Numbered from the stretch's first letter, positions 1 to 11,832 are shown. The stretch is DNA of 64,000 bases from Sequoia sempervirens (GCA_007258455.2 VDFB02344316.1:1-64000); one strand, 5' to 3'. Numbers and translations are program-made. Notes: generated by a model from the letters alone, not told the origin.

Positions 1-1375
1 CTTATACTTTGATGGTTCTTACACACAACATGGATCAGGAGCTAGAATCTTATTTATCTCGCCACAGGGACACACCATTCCTAAGTCTTACAAACTGGTG
101 TTCCCTTGCACCAACAACATAGCTAAATATGAAACCTTGATCATTGGAATTAAAGTAGCTTAGTTGAATGGAATATCATAGAGTTGCATGTCTACAGGGA
201 TTCACAATTAATCATTAATTAGGTAAATGATGACTATCAAACAAAAGATAACAAGTTGATGCCTTAAAAAAGAATAGTTGATGACTTCAAAAAGTATTTT
301 ATAGAAATCATATTTGAGTAGATTCCTTGAAGTGAAACAAAGCTACCGATGCCATGGCTACCATTGCTTCTCTCTTGTAGATTCTAGAGAAACAGGCCTG
401 TTACGAGTTCATGGTGGAACAATTATTCAACCCATCTTATCACAACCCTGAGTCCCAAGTTATCTACCACCTAGCTGAGGCTGAAACTTCCCTCTATGGG
501 AATATCTATGCATACCTAAAATATAACACCCTTCCTACTGACCTATCTCACAATCAAAAATAAAACTTCATCCGCCAAACCGCCCGACATGCCCTTATTA
601 TGGATGTCCTTTATCCACGAGGTCTTGATGGAATTCTCCTCCGATGTCTAGAACACGATGAATCTGAAATGGCTTTACAAGAAGGACATGAAGGTATCTG
701 TGGTACTCATTCAATCAGTTTAACTCTAGCTAAGAAACTCCTCCATTTGGGATATTACTGGCCGACTATGGAGAAGAATTCTTTTCAATTTGTCAAGAAA
801 TGTCAAAAGTTCCAGATTCATGGCAATCTCATCCATGCACCAGCACAAGAACTTCATCCTTTTACATCAACATGGCCCTTTTTCAGTGGGGATTGGATCT
901 CGTAGGCAAAATAGACCCATCTTCATCCAATGGACACAATTTTATCATCACAGCCACAAAGTACTTTACGAAGTGGATTGAAGCGGTTCCCCTAACCACC
1001 ATCACTGGAAAAAAAATATCATCTTTCATCTTGAACTACATCATTTGTTGGTATGGCATCCCTCAGTCCATCATCACTGACAATGGATGACCTTTCAAAA
1101 ATTAATACATTGAAGAACTTTGTGAGAAATTTCATATCCAACATCAATTTTCTACACCCTATTATCCTCAAGGAAATGGCCAAGTTAAGGCCTCAAACAA
1201 GACTATCTTGAAGATCCTAAAGAAAACCGTCAAAAATGCTAGAATAGACTGGCATATTCAATCGAACCCTACCTTGTGGGCTTACATAACCAATATCTGA
1301 ACCCCAATAGGAGCTACACCCTATGCTCTAGTCTATGGATCAGAGGTTATCCTACCTATTGAGGTTGAAATACCA
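1..1375 (+). pseudogene. Tat-type Ty3/Gypsy polyprotein fragment (second RNase H to integrase)
   Basis: This is the 3' half of a Gypsy pol gene, starting inside an RNase H-like domain (FDGSYTQHGSGARILF-type strand near position 8) and running through the integrase. The integrase zinc-binding region lies at about 670-830, with its His pair in the stretch around GHEGICGTH; the expected second Cys of the CxxC is Phe (KKCQKFQ). The integrase core follows at about 880-1370: first Asp in WGLDLVG, second Asp in ITDNG, then exactly 35 intervening positions to the expected Glu, which reads Lys (GQVKASNKT). There are stop codons and at least one frameshift near 890, so it is dead. It aligns with 63041-64000 at the other window edge. 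It breaks off at about 1375, directly against a LINE tail. Family call is firm; lineage (Tat) rests on the right-hand copy. Confidence 0.88.
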
Positions 1376-1796
1376 TCACTTTTTCTATGAGTATGGGAAT
1401 GTTTAGGGTTTGGATTTTTCTCTATCTGCATCTTGGTATAGTTTGAGTATGGTAGTATTGTTAGTATTTGAAGACTAGCTTTTTGTAAATTTTGTAAAGG
1501 ATGGATTATATGCTTTTTATGCATCTGTTAGGTAGTGACGTATGGGTGGTGGTTTTCAAATTTGGTGGGAAGTAGTGGTCAGGTTTGCAATGGGCCTATG
1601 GGTCGAGGATCCTCTCTATTTTGCACTCAAAAGTTTTTTGGATGGGTGCTCTTTCATGGTCGGTAGTAGCAATTAAACTTGTATGGCATTCATGGCTTTA
1701 ATGATTTCTTGCATTAGCAGATGTTTGTAAAATTTATTTTAATAATATAAATATAACTCTTATGTATCAAAAAATATTAATATTAATAATTTTTAT
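1376..1796 (+). mobile_element. LINE 3' untranslated tail, cut on its left by the Gypsy fragment
   Basis: The stretch matches the 3' end of the truncated LINE at 30411-31913 (its 31505-31913 part) almost base for base, including the final ATGTATCAAAAAAT-type tail. Only the 3' UTR is left. The left boundary is an abrupt junction with the Gypsy integrase fragment and shows no target-site duplication, so it is a recombination or deletion breakpoint, not an insertion edge. Confidence 0.8.
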
Positions 1797-3440
1797 CTAA
1801 TCATTAAATTTTTAGAAAACTCCCAAAAAACCCTAAAAATATTTTCTTTATTTCTTGTAACTACAAGTTTATCTAGGAGATGTTCAACCACACAAGACAT
1901 TCTTAATATCTTCCCTATCCTTTTCTTGTAATTTTAATCATTTTTATTTGAATAGATAAGTTCAATCTCTATTTTTTTCATTTCTAGTGTTACTAGTGAT
2001 CTTCTTGGTATTTTATTGTTTTATTTTTGTGCAAAATAAACACATTTTTTAGAAAGATTTAGACTCTAGTTATTTTTTCCATATGGACCATAACACACTA
2101 TTTAGATGTTCAAGCTATGCACTAGCATCCTCAATAGAGGCCTCCAAATTTAATTCTTAAGTTATTTTCTATTTTTAATTTATAATTCTTCTTCAAACTT
2201 GTCAATTTGATAATCTATTAATATGTCAAATAATAATTTCCAATTTATTTAAAGTTTTAGATTGTTAAAAAATAATTCTTTCAAGGGTAAAACATGTTAG
2301 ATTAGCTAGTATAATTTGTTCATTCTAACATAATAAAACAAATTAATTTCCTTTCTTAGGGGCTAGTTGACCCTAGAATAGTACTTAAAGAGATCATTGA
2401 CAAAGGAAACTAGCATTTATTTTGTTGAATTAAATTTCATACAATACAATATTCATCTCTTTGCAGAAGTTAGAATATGATCCAGAGAGACTATCTATCC
2501 AATTTAGCCACCATTGTATCTTTAAATTTTTTAATTTCTATAGGTTTTCAACCATAGTATTTTACAGAAGCTACTACTAAATAAACACACTACAGAAAGA
2601 TGGGAAAGCCATTGGTGCATTTTAGCCCACTTTTAAAGATCCTATGAGAAATTGGGGTTCTTTTATTGTCTCACTTACTTCACCAAAAAATATCCATATT
2701 CATGTATCCCAAGATAGTCTTTGACCTTTGGTAGGTTGGTTTCAAGGACTGAGATTTTCTTATATCCTTGGTAGCTATACCTCATTTTTTCTAATTCAGT
2801 GATCAAGTTTGATTGGACGAGGAAAATGAGCTAGTTCTAAAGGATTTTCTTGGGATAAATCTCAACCCTAAGCAACTAGATAGAATTTATAAATATTTCA
2901 TCAAGCATGTGGATTTAAATTACAAGGATAAAAAATGATCTATAGGATAATAAATTTGAAGTGAGGGTTTGAGATTCCATAGGACTATCTAATTGGAGTC
3001 TAATAGAATTAGCTAAGAAGAATGAGAAATCACTAGGCAATACATAGAATATATCTAATGAGAAAATATTTATGGACATGTATAAGGGCTAAATTGGAAA
3101 TTAGGGATGAGAAAGTGTACCTCATTTGATGAATGAAGATTGAGTAAATTTGAGCTAGTGTAGGGCACAATCCTTGATTAGCATGACACACTAAGGCTAT
3201 AAGTCTCTTAAGCAATGAAATTTAGAGGTTGTTAATGATATTAGAGTGCTTTGACTTTCAATTATACCTTTCTTAATTCAAATAACCTTTGAGTGAAGCC
3301 CACAAAAATTATTTTAAATTTTAGAGTAATGATCTTCATACTTTTCTTAGGTTTTTTGAACTTATCAATATCTTGTTACTTCAGCCAATTAAGTGTTCTA
3401 TGTATCACCCTTTGATCAAAAGCTTTTAGCAATTTTAATT
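1797..3440. other. Intergenic, no gene seen
   Basis: AT-rich sequence duplicated at 31914-33720. A short minus-strand open frame at 3033-3215 is conserved in both copies (33314-33496), but this is explained by the low divergence of the duplication; it has no recognisable domain. I see nothing else supportable. Confidence 0.6.
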
Positions 3441-4233
3441 GGGTATGTGTAGATCATGGTATGCCAAAAGGGCAATATTTTGTAGGGTATGTGGTCATTT
3501 AATTTTTCTCACCCAAAACAATGAAACGAAAAGGGTTTTAGAGGAGACTTAGCTTCCAAAAATATAAATTATGATTTTAATTTGAATTAAATAAATAATT
3601 ATTATTTATTTTCTATTAGAATTAATACTAAAGTCCTTACTGTGGGAGTAGGGTCACTGAAAACATCTATAACTTTCAAATGGTATCATATTTTTTGAAT
3701 CCAAAACATGTGTCACATTCTACTCTTTACATACTATAGGATTAAAAAAATAAAAATTAAATTTCATGAATTTTTGACCAAGTTAAGGTGGTCAGACAGA
3801 AGAGTTTTTATATTTTCTAAAAGCTGTAATAAAAAATTCATAATTAATTATTTACTTGGAAAAAAATTACAAAAAAATATGCATCACATCCAGACATGAG
3901 TCCTCTACTTATATATAAAATCTTACAAAAAAATATTATCATTTTATTATGGTTAGGGTGGTCGTGATGACACCTACTTCTTTTCCTCTAAATTCTAAGT
4001 ACTATTGCATTGAAATTTCAAATTTTCATCAAATAGATTTTATTTATTTTTAAATAAACCTAGCATTTTAGAAACTACATTCAATTTTCTACAAATTATA
4101 TTCTTACATATTTTTGAAATAATATAGATAACTTATTCAAATATTTACGCCAAGTTGCCTAACACTGATTTTTCTGAATTTTTTGCCACTTAAGGGCCTG
4201 TTTGGCATACCATGATCCCCGCATTTACGCCCA
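3441..4233. mobile_element. MITE-like insertion with inverted terminal repeats
   Basis: About 790 bp present in copy 1 but absent at the matching site of copy 2 (near 33720, where the flanks join directly). The ends are inverted relative to each other: the core GATCATGGTATGCCAAA at 3452-3468 recurs as its reverse complement at 4201-4217, within loosely matching arms of ~35-40 bp starting GGG. No transposase frame inside. The right end reads AAGGGCCTGTTTGGCATACC on the plus strand, reminiscent of hAT or Harbinger-type termini, but I cannot settle the superfamily. A short flanking duplication (AATTG/AACTG) is possible, not certain. Confidence 0.6.
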
Positions 4234-4331
4234 ACTGTTCCAAAAATTCATAATTTTTAGGTCCACTCTGGCGAGCTAGAATGGTTCTTGTTAACTTTTT
4301 TCTTTTAAACAAATTTTTATTCTGGCTTCAG

Positions 4332-5941
4332 TAAAACCAGAATTTTTGTGGCTCTCCTCTTACACTTCTAGGGTTTTCACCTAAAAAGGAGAAAGGTATC
4401 CCACAAAAACTTCCCAGTCTTACTAAAGACTAAAGCTAGTAGTTGATTGAAATATGCCCCAAATGTTGACTAAATGCAAAAGAACTATAAAATTCCATCA
4501 CCATTGAATGGAAAGCTTAAAATGCAAGTTAGTTTTGAAAACACTGTGATATGCAAAATGACCTAAGAATGCAAACAAACAATAACAAAATTAAACAAGA
4601 TTGTAGAGGTGCACCTGTAAACTAAAGTGTGATGTAGAGAGGCTCTAGAATCTTGCAGGTTTTTTTGGTTGAAGCCAACTAGGACACTTACACCAAGCTA
4701 GGTAACTTAGTCCTGTTTCAGGGAGATTTTGTGGGAACAGGTTTCTACAAAATGGGTACTCAGAAATCTAAAAAGCACTTTTCAGGCCAAGTAGTGGGAC
4801 TAATTTTCCATAGGTGGTGACTTAGTCCACCTAGGAATCTTGGGAAATTTGGGGTAGGAATCTGTAGCCTTTGCATGCAATTTCCTTCCTAACAGTCCGC
4901 TGGAAATTTACAAAAAAATAATGGAAGCGAGGTCCCAAGCTTCCACTTTAGGGCTTTGCTTTTCGACTTGAAATGATTCGATGGATTGTTGATCACTTTT
5001 AAATACACCTCTTTGACAAACTGCATACAAGACTAAAACAAATACCATGTGGTGCAAGGGTTAAGGGTTAGAGAATAGGGGTTTTCCTTGGTCAAACCCC
5101 AACTTGGTAATCAAACCCTAGAAAATGAAATGAAATAAAGAGGGAATGATGAATGAATAACATGCAATGTCACAAACTCAACAACCCTTGATGTTGAAAT
5201 CTAAAGATATGCAACAAGATGCTCCAATGGATGCTTGATGATGCTTAGAATGCTTGAGAATGATAAAGTAAATGCACTAAAGGAATTAGAAGATTGTAAA
5301 AATTTAGGAGATGAAAAATGAGGGGAAAACCCTTTATTTATACTTGATTTTCTAATATTTTCCAAAAATAACACATCACAGGCCCACCTTAAAGTTAAGA
5401 GAATAAACTACAAGAATTTTGAAATTATTTTGATTTTTGTGCCCAGTGGGACTAAGTTGCCCCAGGTGGGGACTTAGTCCCTCCAGGGAAATTTTACAAG
5501 GTGTTGAGAATTGAAACTTGCATTTAATGTTGTTTAACATGAATATTCTTAAAAATACACTTAAGGTTGAAAAGTGCATTCAGGGGTCATTTAAACTTAA
5601 GAAAGTGTTGAATTATTGATGACAAGTCTAGAAAAGCATGAAAGTTTGTTACAACTCTTTACAACACTTTAAAATAAGACTTGGTAAGTGATAAAAAAGG
5701 GTTATAATTTAAGTGAATTATAATGAAAGGGTCCTAAAAAAGTGTGAAAGTGGGTTACAACACTTCATAACACTTTTACAAGACATCTTAGAATTCTTAA
5801 TGATTTACAAGGGTCCAAGACCTAATGTGAATGTGTTGACCACATTACAACATTAAATCTAGGAAAAATAAAACCAAAGTCCATTAGAGAGACTTGAAAG
5901 TGAGAGTAAAAATTTCCAACTATACATTTTTGGGCGACACA
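4332..5941 (-). repeat. 3' LTR of the gag-only element, copy 1
   Basis: Matches 20272-21883, 33821-35441 and 41367-42980. The left edge has diverged here (copy 2 keeps TGAACCGCAAATTT at the equivalent point); the right edge ends GGGCGACACA. The conserved LTR hairpin built on GGGACTAAGT is degenerate in this copy near 5447-5490. Confidence 0.78.
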
Positions 5942-5950
5942 TTAAGCCCC

Positions 5951-6064
5951 CACTTTAGTGAGAGGATGAAATTTCTTCAAACTCACACTAAAGTAGCCCA
6001 ACATGCACACTTTAGTGAGAGGATGAAATTTCTTCAAACTCACACTAAAGTAGCCCAACATGCA
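5951..6064. repeat. 57-bp tandem duplication
   Basis: Two back-to-back units beginning CACTTTAGTGAGAGGATGAA at 5951 and 6008 (period 57). Copy 2 has a single unit at 35451, so the duplication arose after the segmental duplication. It lies next to the polypurine-tract end of the gag-only element. Confidence 0.85.
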
Positions 6065-7059
6065 CATCAAGAGGGAGCTAAATGCATGGATGCTTAGTGA
6101 GATGAGACAACAACAACCAAGAGGGATGATCAAGCCCCCAGGATCAAGATCCCATGGAAAACCAATCATTAGCACAAAGGAACACACAAGAGAATGAATG
6201 AAAAAGAATGAAAGAGAGAGAAGGAGAATGAAAGAGACAGTGAAATCAAGTTTTGATCATTTTTCCATCCTGTTGTGGATCAGATCTAAGATTTTTGTCT
6301 AAAAAAGAAATGTATACTCACTTTGAGGCAACAAAACTCATGGTTTTTCGTCAGGTGAGAAGGCCTAAAAGGTGAGAAACATATACTCTTGGTTGGTATG
6401 CACTCACACACACATAGGTGGCTATGGGGAATAGTCGTGCCTCAAAATGGGCTTCCTGCTCAACCATACCAAAGTTATACCTCCTGATAGCTTTAATAAG
6501 GTGCCACAAAGAAAATGACATTTTGAGTTTCATGAGATAAGCAAAACTTTGTATGCTTGGAGCTCATGAACAAACGTGATGGCACTATACGCATGCAAGT
6601 TGTATTATGCAAGGTGGCCATATAACAAATGCAAAATGCAACATGGAAAGAATGTTCAAGGAGTCTTGCTTAGTTCATGCAAAGTATTTTAACCTAGGGA
6701 ACATTATGTATAATGTTTCCAAGAGAGGACCAATCAAATAATAGAAAATTCACAACTGAGGGGATGTAGTGCATCACATTAAGCCACTAAGAGGAATGTA
6801 GTATGCTAAGATAGATCACGCTCATGAAGGACATTACACCCAATGTTATCCAAAAAATGATAAAATGCATCGTATGAAGTAACAAGGCTATACTAAGAAC
6901 CAAGAAAAAGGAGAAAAATGCAAAATGATAATGCCAATGTTTGGCTCCACTTTAAAGGAATTGCTACACATTGTATTGTGAGCAATTACTTTAAAGTAGT
7001 AAATGAAAAATGCAAAAAGAAAGAAGACATGAGAGCCAACTTGGAAAGCCCCTATGCCA
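6065..7059. other. Internal non-coding part of the gag-only element, copy 1
   Basis: No coding region recognised. Several short minus-strand frames exist but carry no family signature. The matching region in copy 2 is 35510-36501. Confidence 0.5.
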
Positions 7060-7064
7060 AGTCA

Positions 7065-7160
7065 TGATGGAAGAAAGGTGGCAAAGGACTCTATTCTCAA
7101 CTCAAATGTTCAACCAATCCCACTCAGGAAACAACCCCTTACAACAACAAACTCTTAACT
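7065..7160 (-). repeat. Remnant of the 3' LTR of the nested element, copy 1
   Basis: Matches the first ~90 bp of the full LTR at 8516 (shared runs such as TCTCAACTC and CTTACAACAACAAACTCTTA allowing mismatches). Similarity stops near 7160, which marks the edge of the deletion that removed the rest of the LTR and pol. Confidence 0.8.
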
Positions 7161-7301
7161 ATCCATAATTACTCCTCATACATTATTGTTGCACCTACAA
7201 GCAGTCCTGAACAAGGCTTTTCTCTGAATTTGATATCCCTCCATGGATGTCTTCAAGGTTTGGCTTCTCATTATCAACATCTCTCCAACTTTAGGAGTAG
7301 C

Positions 7302-8423
7302 TCAGAGATTATGGTAACTTGAGCTTTCAACTTCATCCTCATAAGCAATTTGGGCTCTCCTTTTAGATTTCTTTTCTCCTCCACTTGATGTGGTTCCACT
7401 CTTCTCTGGACACTTGAAGAAATGGTGACCAAACTCACCACATTTATAACATCTCCCTGAGATCTCATTGAAATCTCTCTTTGGCCTAAAGTTTGTTCTT
7501 CCACCTCTCCATCCACCTCTTGATTCAGGTGCTTGTTCCTTACCTTTATCAGCTTCTTCAGGATCTTCCTTGGACTATCTTGGGCCTCTACTTCTATTCA
7601 TATTGCCTCTGCCCCTTCCTTGTCTTTCTTGCCTTCTCTTAAATTTATCTTCTGCCCTCACTGCCATTTGAAAGAATTCTTCTACTATCTTAGGTGGGTT
7701 CAAGCTAATTTCATCTCTTATGTTCAATCTTAAACCGCTAAAATATATGACTACTCTTTCCACTTCATCTTCATTATGGCCTACTCTTATGCATAATCTA
7801 TGGAACTCTTCAGTTTAAGACATCACATCCATCTCTCTCTGCTTTAATTCTTGCAATTTCATGAAAGTTTGAATAGCATAATCTGCTGGTAAAAATTGAG
7901 CCTTAACCTTTGCTACCGTCCTATCCCAAGAACTTATTTTATACTTACCTTTCTTGACTCTATCCTCTTGGACAAAATTCCACTATGTGAGAGCTGGTCC
8001 TTTCAACTTTGTCTTTGCATACTTAACCTTCTTGTTGTGATCAATGTATTCAAATTCAAAAAAAATATCTAAGGCATCAATCCATGCCAAAACCTCTTCA
8101 CTATCCGTCTTACCTCCATACATTGGCACATAAACTTTCACTTTTGGAGTGTTGTCACATTTCACTTCCTTCAGCATCTTGGTCATTCTCCTTTCTTCAA
8201 GATCTAAATCATCTTCATCATCAATTGGAGGGTTTCCTTCTTCTCCTTCATTTTCCTTATCACTCTGGTCTTCATTCACCATTCCTCTTCTTTGGTTCTT
8301 TTCCAAGACTACTATCCTAGATATGGTGGCTTCTTGTGACTCTCTATAGAGCCTATCCTTCTATGAAAAAATATCTTTCAATTCTTTTATTTCCTTTGCC
8401 ACTGCACTGACCTTTGGAGGCAT
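7302..8423 (-). pseudogene. Ty3/Gypsy gag pseudogene, copy 1
   Basis: Reads in one frame from ATG at 8421-8423 (MPPK...) to TGA at 7302-7304, 373 codons, with four in-frame stops. Order: charged N-terminus; acidic segment; retrotransposon gag core (WIDALD.., then FLPADYAIQTFMKLQELKQ and EEFHRLCIRVGH); Arg/Gly-rich linker (GRGRGNMN, GGWRGGRTNF); and a complete CCHC knuckle, CYKCGEFGHHFFKC. The product would be the capsid/nucleocapsid protein that packages element RNA. The gag style and tRNA-Met primer site suggest a chromovirus-type Gypsy, by inference. Copy 2 has exactly the same length (1122 nt) and shares two of the stops, so the gene was dead before duplication. Confidence 0.88.
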
Positions 8424-8498
8424 CTTTCCCAACTCGTGTTTTCACCTTCCAACCTACAAAATCAAACAAATTACCAACAAAAAGATCTTGTTCCTAAA

Positions 8499-8510
8499 GC
8501 TCTGATACCA
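8499..8510 (-). other. Primer-binding site for initiator tRNA-Met
   Basis: The minus strand reads TGGTATCAGAGC, the standard plant tRNA-iMet primer site, a few nt inside the LTR edge at 8516 and upstream of gag. This fixes the element's polarity. Copy 2 has one change (TGGTATCAAAGC). Confidence 0.9.
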
Positions 8511-8515
8511 CCTTA

Positions 8516-9847
8516 TGCAAGAAAGGTTTCATATGACTCTTTTCTCAACTCAAAACAACCAATCCCACTTAGGAAACAACTCTTTACAACAACAAACTCT
8601 TAACTTGACACAAACTCCCTCCTTAAGGCTTGTAGCCCTCAATAGTCAAACAAAGGAATTAACTTTAAGTGTTGGTCATACAATGGCTTGTGAAACTCCT
8701 CAAGGGTGCACTACAAATTCCCAAACAACATATCAAAAGTTTCCATAGGGTTTCTTTGACCCAACACCATGAACCAATAACCTGCCTTGCTCCAAGGCCA
8801 GCCAATCAGCCCTAATTTACAAAGAGACTACCTCTTAAACACTTGGAAAACACTCAAAACCAATGGAAATTCTTGACTTGTGCCACAAAACCACAAAATC
8901 AAGCTCCCACTTGCAGATTTAATCCATCTTATATGATGCACCTAGAATCCCTCCTTTTACATACAAATACCTAAGGTTTATTGGTTCTCAGACATCTCGG
9001 AATTGAAACACCTCAAAATTGCATGCAACAGACTTCAATTGGTCTACAAAAACTCACAAGATGAGGACATGAGTCATTCTTTCACCATTTATACAAAACC
9101 CTTCATTAGCACACTCTTTGCATATTTCAGAAGCATACACTTTTAGACCCTAGGGCTTCATCCATTTACCTACAACTCATTCTCACAACCTTCAAAACAT
9201 TAAAAAAATATTACCCTACACAAAACAAATCAATCCATTGAGTTACATAAGCAAACATCATGTGGATTGATCAATTCATGCTTTTAACTTCATTCAAAAC
9301 TCTTATTTTGTGTAATAGGGCAGTTTAGGGAAAACAATGAGAACTCCCACCAAAATCAATGTTAAAATCTCAAAATGGAGGCAAAAGAAAGCTAACACAT
9401 TCCATTACATCATCCATTGAATTTCATAACATTTAGGATTTATACGGGTTTGTACAAGATGAGTAAAGTATAGAAAAACACATAAATAACAGATAAAACA
9501 TTGTATTTGATCTCAAAACTTCATCAAAAACCTTTGCTTGAGCATTTAGAGGATTTTTATACATTCTCCAATTAGTTCTCACCTATCAAATGACTATAAC
9601 CACCTTTGGAAATCCCTAACCCTTCATATTCCCTATTTGCACTTTGTCAATTTTGGACTTAACAACATTACATTTCTTTGTGCAAACTTGACTAATGTAA
9701 CCCCTAAGACTCAAAACCCTCCAATAACATATTAAATGGTCAATTTAGACCTTATTTAACATAATAGTCTCAAAACATAGAAAATTCCTAAAGCCTATTC
9801 AACATTATTGGAAATTGACAAAAATATTTAATGGTGCTCCTACACCA
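8516..9847 (-). repeat. 5' LTR of the nested element, copy 1
   Basis: About 1.33 kb, ending CTCCTACACCA followed by the AGTCA duplication. Equivalent to 37952-39284. No coding content recognised; the open frames here are incidental. Confidence 0.82.
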
Positions 9848-10059
9848 AGTCATATGTTTCCAAGTAAGGCTATGTCATGTGAGTAATGGAAAAGAGAGAG
9901 AGGTTGCCCCCAAAATGGAAAAACTAAACACGTAAGGGATCTATGAATTTGGGGTCAGTATGTCCTTTGTTGTAATGTTTTGTAAAGAGCTCAAAACTGT
10001 CATCATTCCCCAAATACATAAAATTGAAAGAATGACACAAAGAGAGTGAAAACAAGGAA

Positions 10060-10585
10060 AAAGAAAGATCTATTTAGGTCAACATGGAAGAGACATGGTA
10101 TGTCTCAAAACTCTGCATCGTCCCAAAAAGGAAAACACAAGCAAAAAGAAAAGGAAAAAGGAAAAAGAAAAGGAAAAATATTTTGGGTCAACATGAAGGT
10201 GACATTTTGGTCTCAATTCCCTTCATCATCCCCAAAAGGAAAACACAAGCAGAAGACAAAAGAAAAGACTAGGAAAAGGGGCCTTTTGGGTCAAAATGAA
10301 AGAAAAATTTTGGTCTCATTGCCTTGCGTCATGCCTAAAAGGAAAACACAAGCAAAAGACAAAAGAAAAGACAAGAAAAAGGGGCCTTTTGGGTCAACAT
10401 GAAAGAGACATGTTTCGGTCTCAATGCCTTGTGTCATCCCCAAAAGGAAAACACAAGCAAAAGACAAAAGAAAATACAAGGAAATGGGTCCTTTTGGGTC
10501 AACATGAAAGAGACATTTTGGTCTCAATGCCTTGCATCATCCCCAAAAGGAAAACAAAAGAAAAAGATTAAAAAAAGGTGAAAGC
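10060..10585. repeat. Purine-rich minisatellite (~103-bp unit), copy 1
   Basis: Five units beginning near 10077, 10187, 10288, 10391 and 10496 (spacing 101-110). Each has a GGTCAACATGAAAGAGACAT-like head, then CCCCAAAAGGAAAACACAAG and an A/G-only run. The strong strand asymmetry keeps frames open on both strands, giving Lys-rich repeat peptides that I regard as incidental. Part of the gag-only element; also in copy 2 at 39490-39945. Confidence 0.85.
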
Positions 10586-10979
10586 GATGTACGACATATA
10601 GAAGAATGAAGGTACAAATAGAAGAATGTCACAAAGAGAGAAGACCATTAAACACCACATTACAGGGGAAAACATTACACACATGCAAACACACAAGAAA
10701 AAGAAAAAGAAAAAGAAAATGCAAAAGACTAGTAAGGAAAATGCAATTCAACCATCAAGCAAGTCATCCACCTCCCAATCTCAATTGGTATAAGCAGAAG
10801 GTGAATAACGTAGCTAAGGGACAATGACAAATGCATTACTAGGACAAGGCTAGCAAATTCTTTCCCCCACTGAGTGCAAGACAAGAATGAGTCGAGATAG
10901 GTGATGGGAAGGGGTCACATGTGTAATAGTGAGAAGAGAATGCTCTACAACTATTACATGATGATGGAATTGGTAATAG

Positions 10980-11822
10980 TTTATAGATTTATTGGATAAC
11001 AATTATCACCATCAAAATGATACTTGCTGAGTATTTCTTTCAATTGGTGACACTGATCACTTCTATGTCCAAGAACGCGATGATATGCACAATGTGGAAC
11101 ATTAGCATCTTTAGGATAGATCACCAACCTATTCATAGGTGGTAATAGTATGATCCCTTTGTTTAAAAGGATTTACAATTTCCTTTCACATTCAGGTGGT
11201 GTATGGAGAGGAAAATTAAGTTTTTGTAACTTGTAAGGCCTCTTGCATTTGCTAGATTCACCCTTTTCTCGAGTAGAAGAAGAAGGAGGACCCAAAGTGA
11301 TCCTATCATCCTTGTCATTATTATCATGTATATGTTGTTCGTGCGTAAGGACATTCAAATTGAGAGGGGAATCCAAGATCACCATACCATCATCGTGAAG
11401 TCTCCAATATTCTAAAGGAGGCTTGCTATCATGAGGAGGATCTTGATATCCTAACCCGGTAGTTTTTCATCTTTTGGACTTTGTTCTAAAAGTAGATAAA
11501 TGTTATGTTCAGTTGTTGTGTCACATCCTTGTTTGCTCAAGATGGTAAAACCGTTGCCATAAGTTTCTTCAAGGTTGATTGTAGTATTAGTGACTTTGTT
11601 ATCATGGAATGGTTGAAGGGTTGCTTGTTTAGAAGAACTAGGTCCACCTGATGGATGAAACGTAGGCCCTTCATTTGTTTCAGGATGTAAGTAACCAAAC
11701 ATATTAGGAGGTGAGACTGTAGGAAGGTCTTGTTGTTTCATGGATGGATAAAAGGATGCATTGGCTTCAAGGTTGTCAAGACATTCATTTAGAACTTATT
11801 CATGCTATCATCATCTTTTCAA
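10980..11822 (-). pseudogene. Degenerate gag of the gag-only element, copy 1 (split by a LINE)
   Basis: Minus-strand relic. The zinc-knuckle-like segment (CAYHHVLGHRSDECHQLKEI in copy 2; here the same region at ~11040-11110) is the Cx3Hx4Hx4C-type motif seen at the end of many plant Gypsy gags. The N-terminal part (starting M-A-F-Y-F-NKFWMSLKSLVD) lies at 19523-19661, on the far side of the inserted LINE. Frameshifts and stops break it. Relative to copy 2 it keeps ~150 bp near 11187-11370. Its position next to the right LTR supports minus polarity of the host element. Confidence 0.6.
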
Positions 11823-11832
11823 TTATGGTAAA
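11823..11832. repeat. Target-site duplication of LINE 1, left
   Basis: TTATGGTAAA, repeated at 19513-19522 after the A-rich LINE end. The uninterrupted site in copy 2 is at ~40970-40985. Confidence 0.8.

Larger units (their letters stand above)
7065..9847 (-). mobile_element. Nested truncated Gypsy LTR element, copy 1
   Basis: Bounded by AGTCA on both sides (7060-7064 and 9848-9852), a perfect 5-bp target-site duplication, and by TG...CA termini. In minus orientation it has a complete 5' LTR (8516-9847), a tRNA-Met-type primer site, a gag reading frame, then only ~95 bp of 3' LTR (7065-7160). Most of the 3' LTR and all of pol are missing. The same structure occurs at 36507-39284, so the internal deletion preceded the segmental duplication. 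Confidence 0.88.

Noticed and set aside
3033..3215. 60-aa minus-strand frame identical in both duplication copies (33314-33496)
   Set aside because: Conservation is explained by the low overall divergence of the duplication; no domain.
4332..5941. Four ~1.6 kb repeats as independent dispersed repeats
   Set aside because: Pairing, TG...CA ends, TTAAG flanks and internal gag show they are two LTR pairs of one duplicated element.
5951..6064. CRISPR-like or regulatory array
   Set aside because: Only a two-unit tandem duplication without spacers, in a plant transposon, and single-copy in the paralogue.
10046..10581. Several overlapping Lys-rich open frames on both strands
   Set aside because: They follow from an A/G-rich ~103-bp minisatellite; no start context, no family, and frames shift between units and copies.
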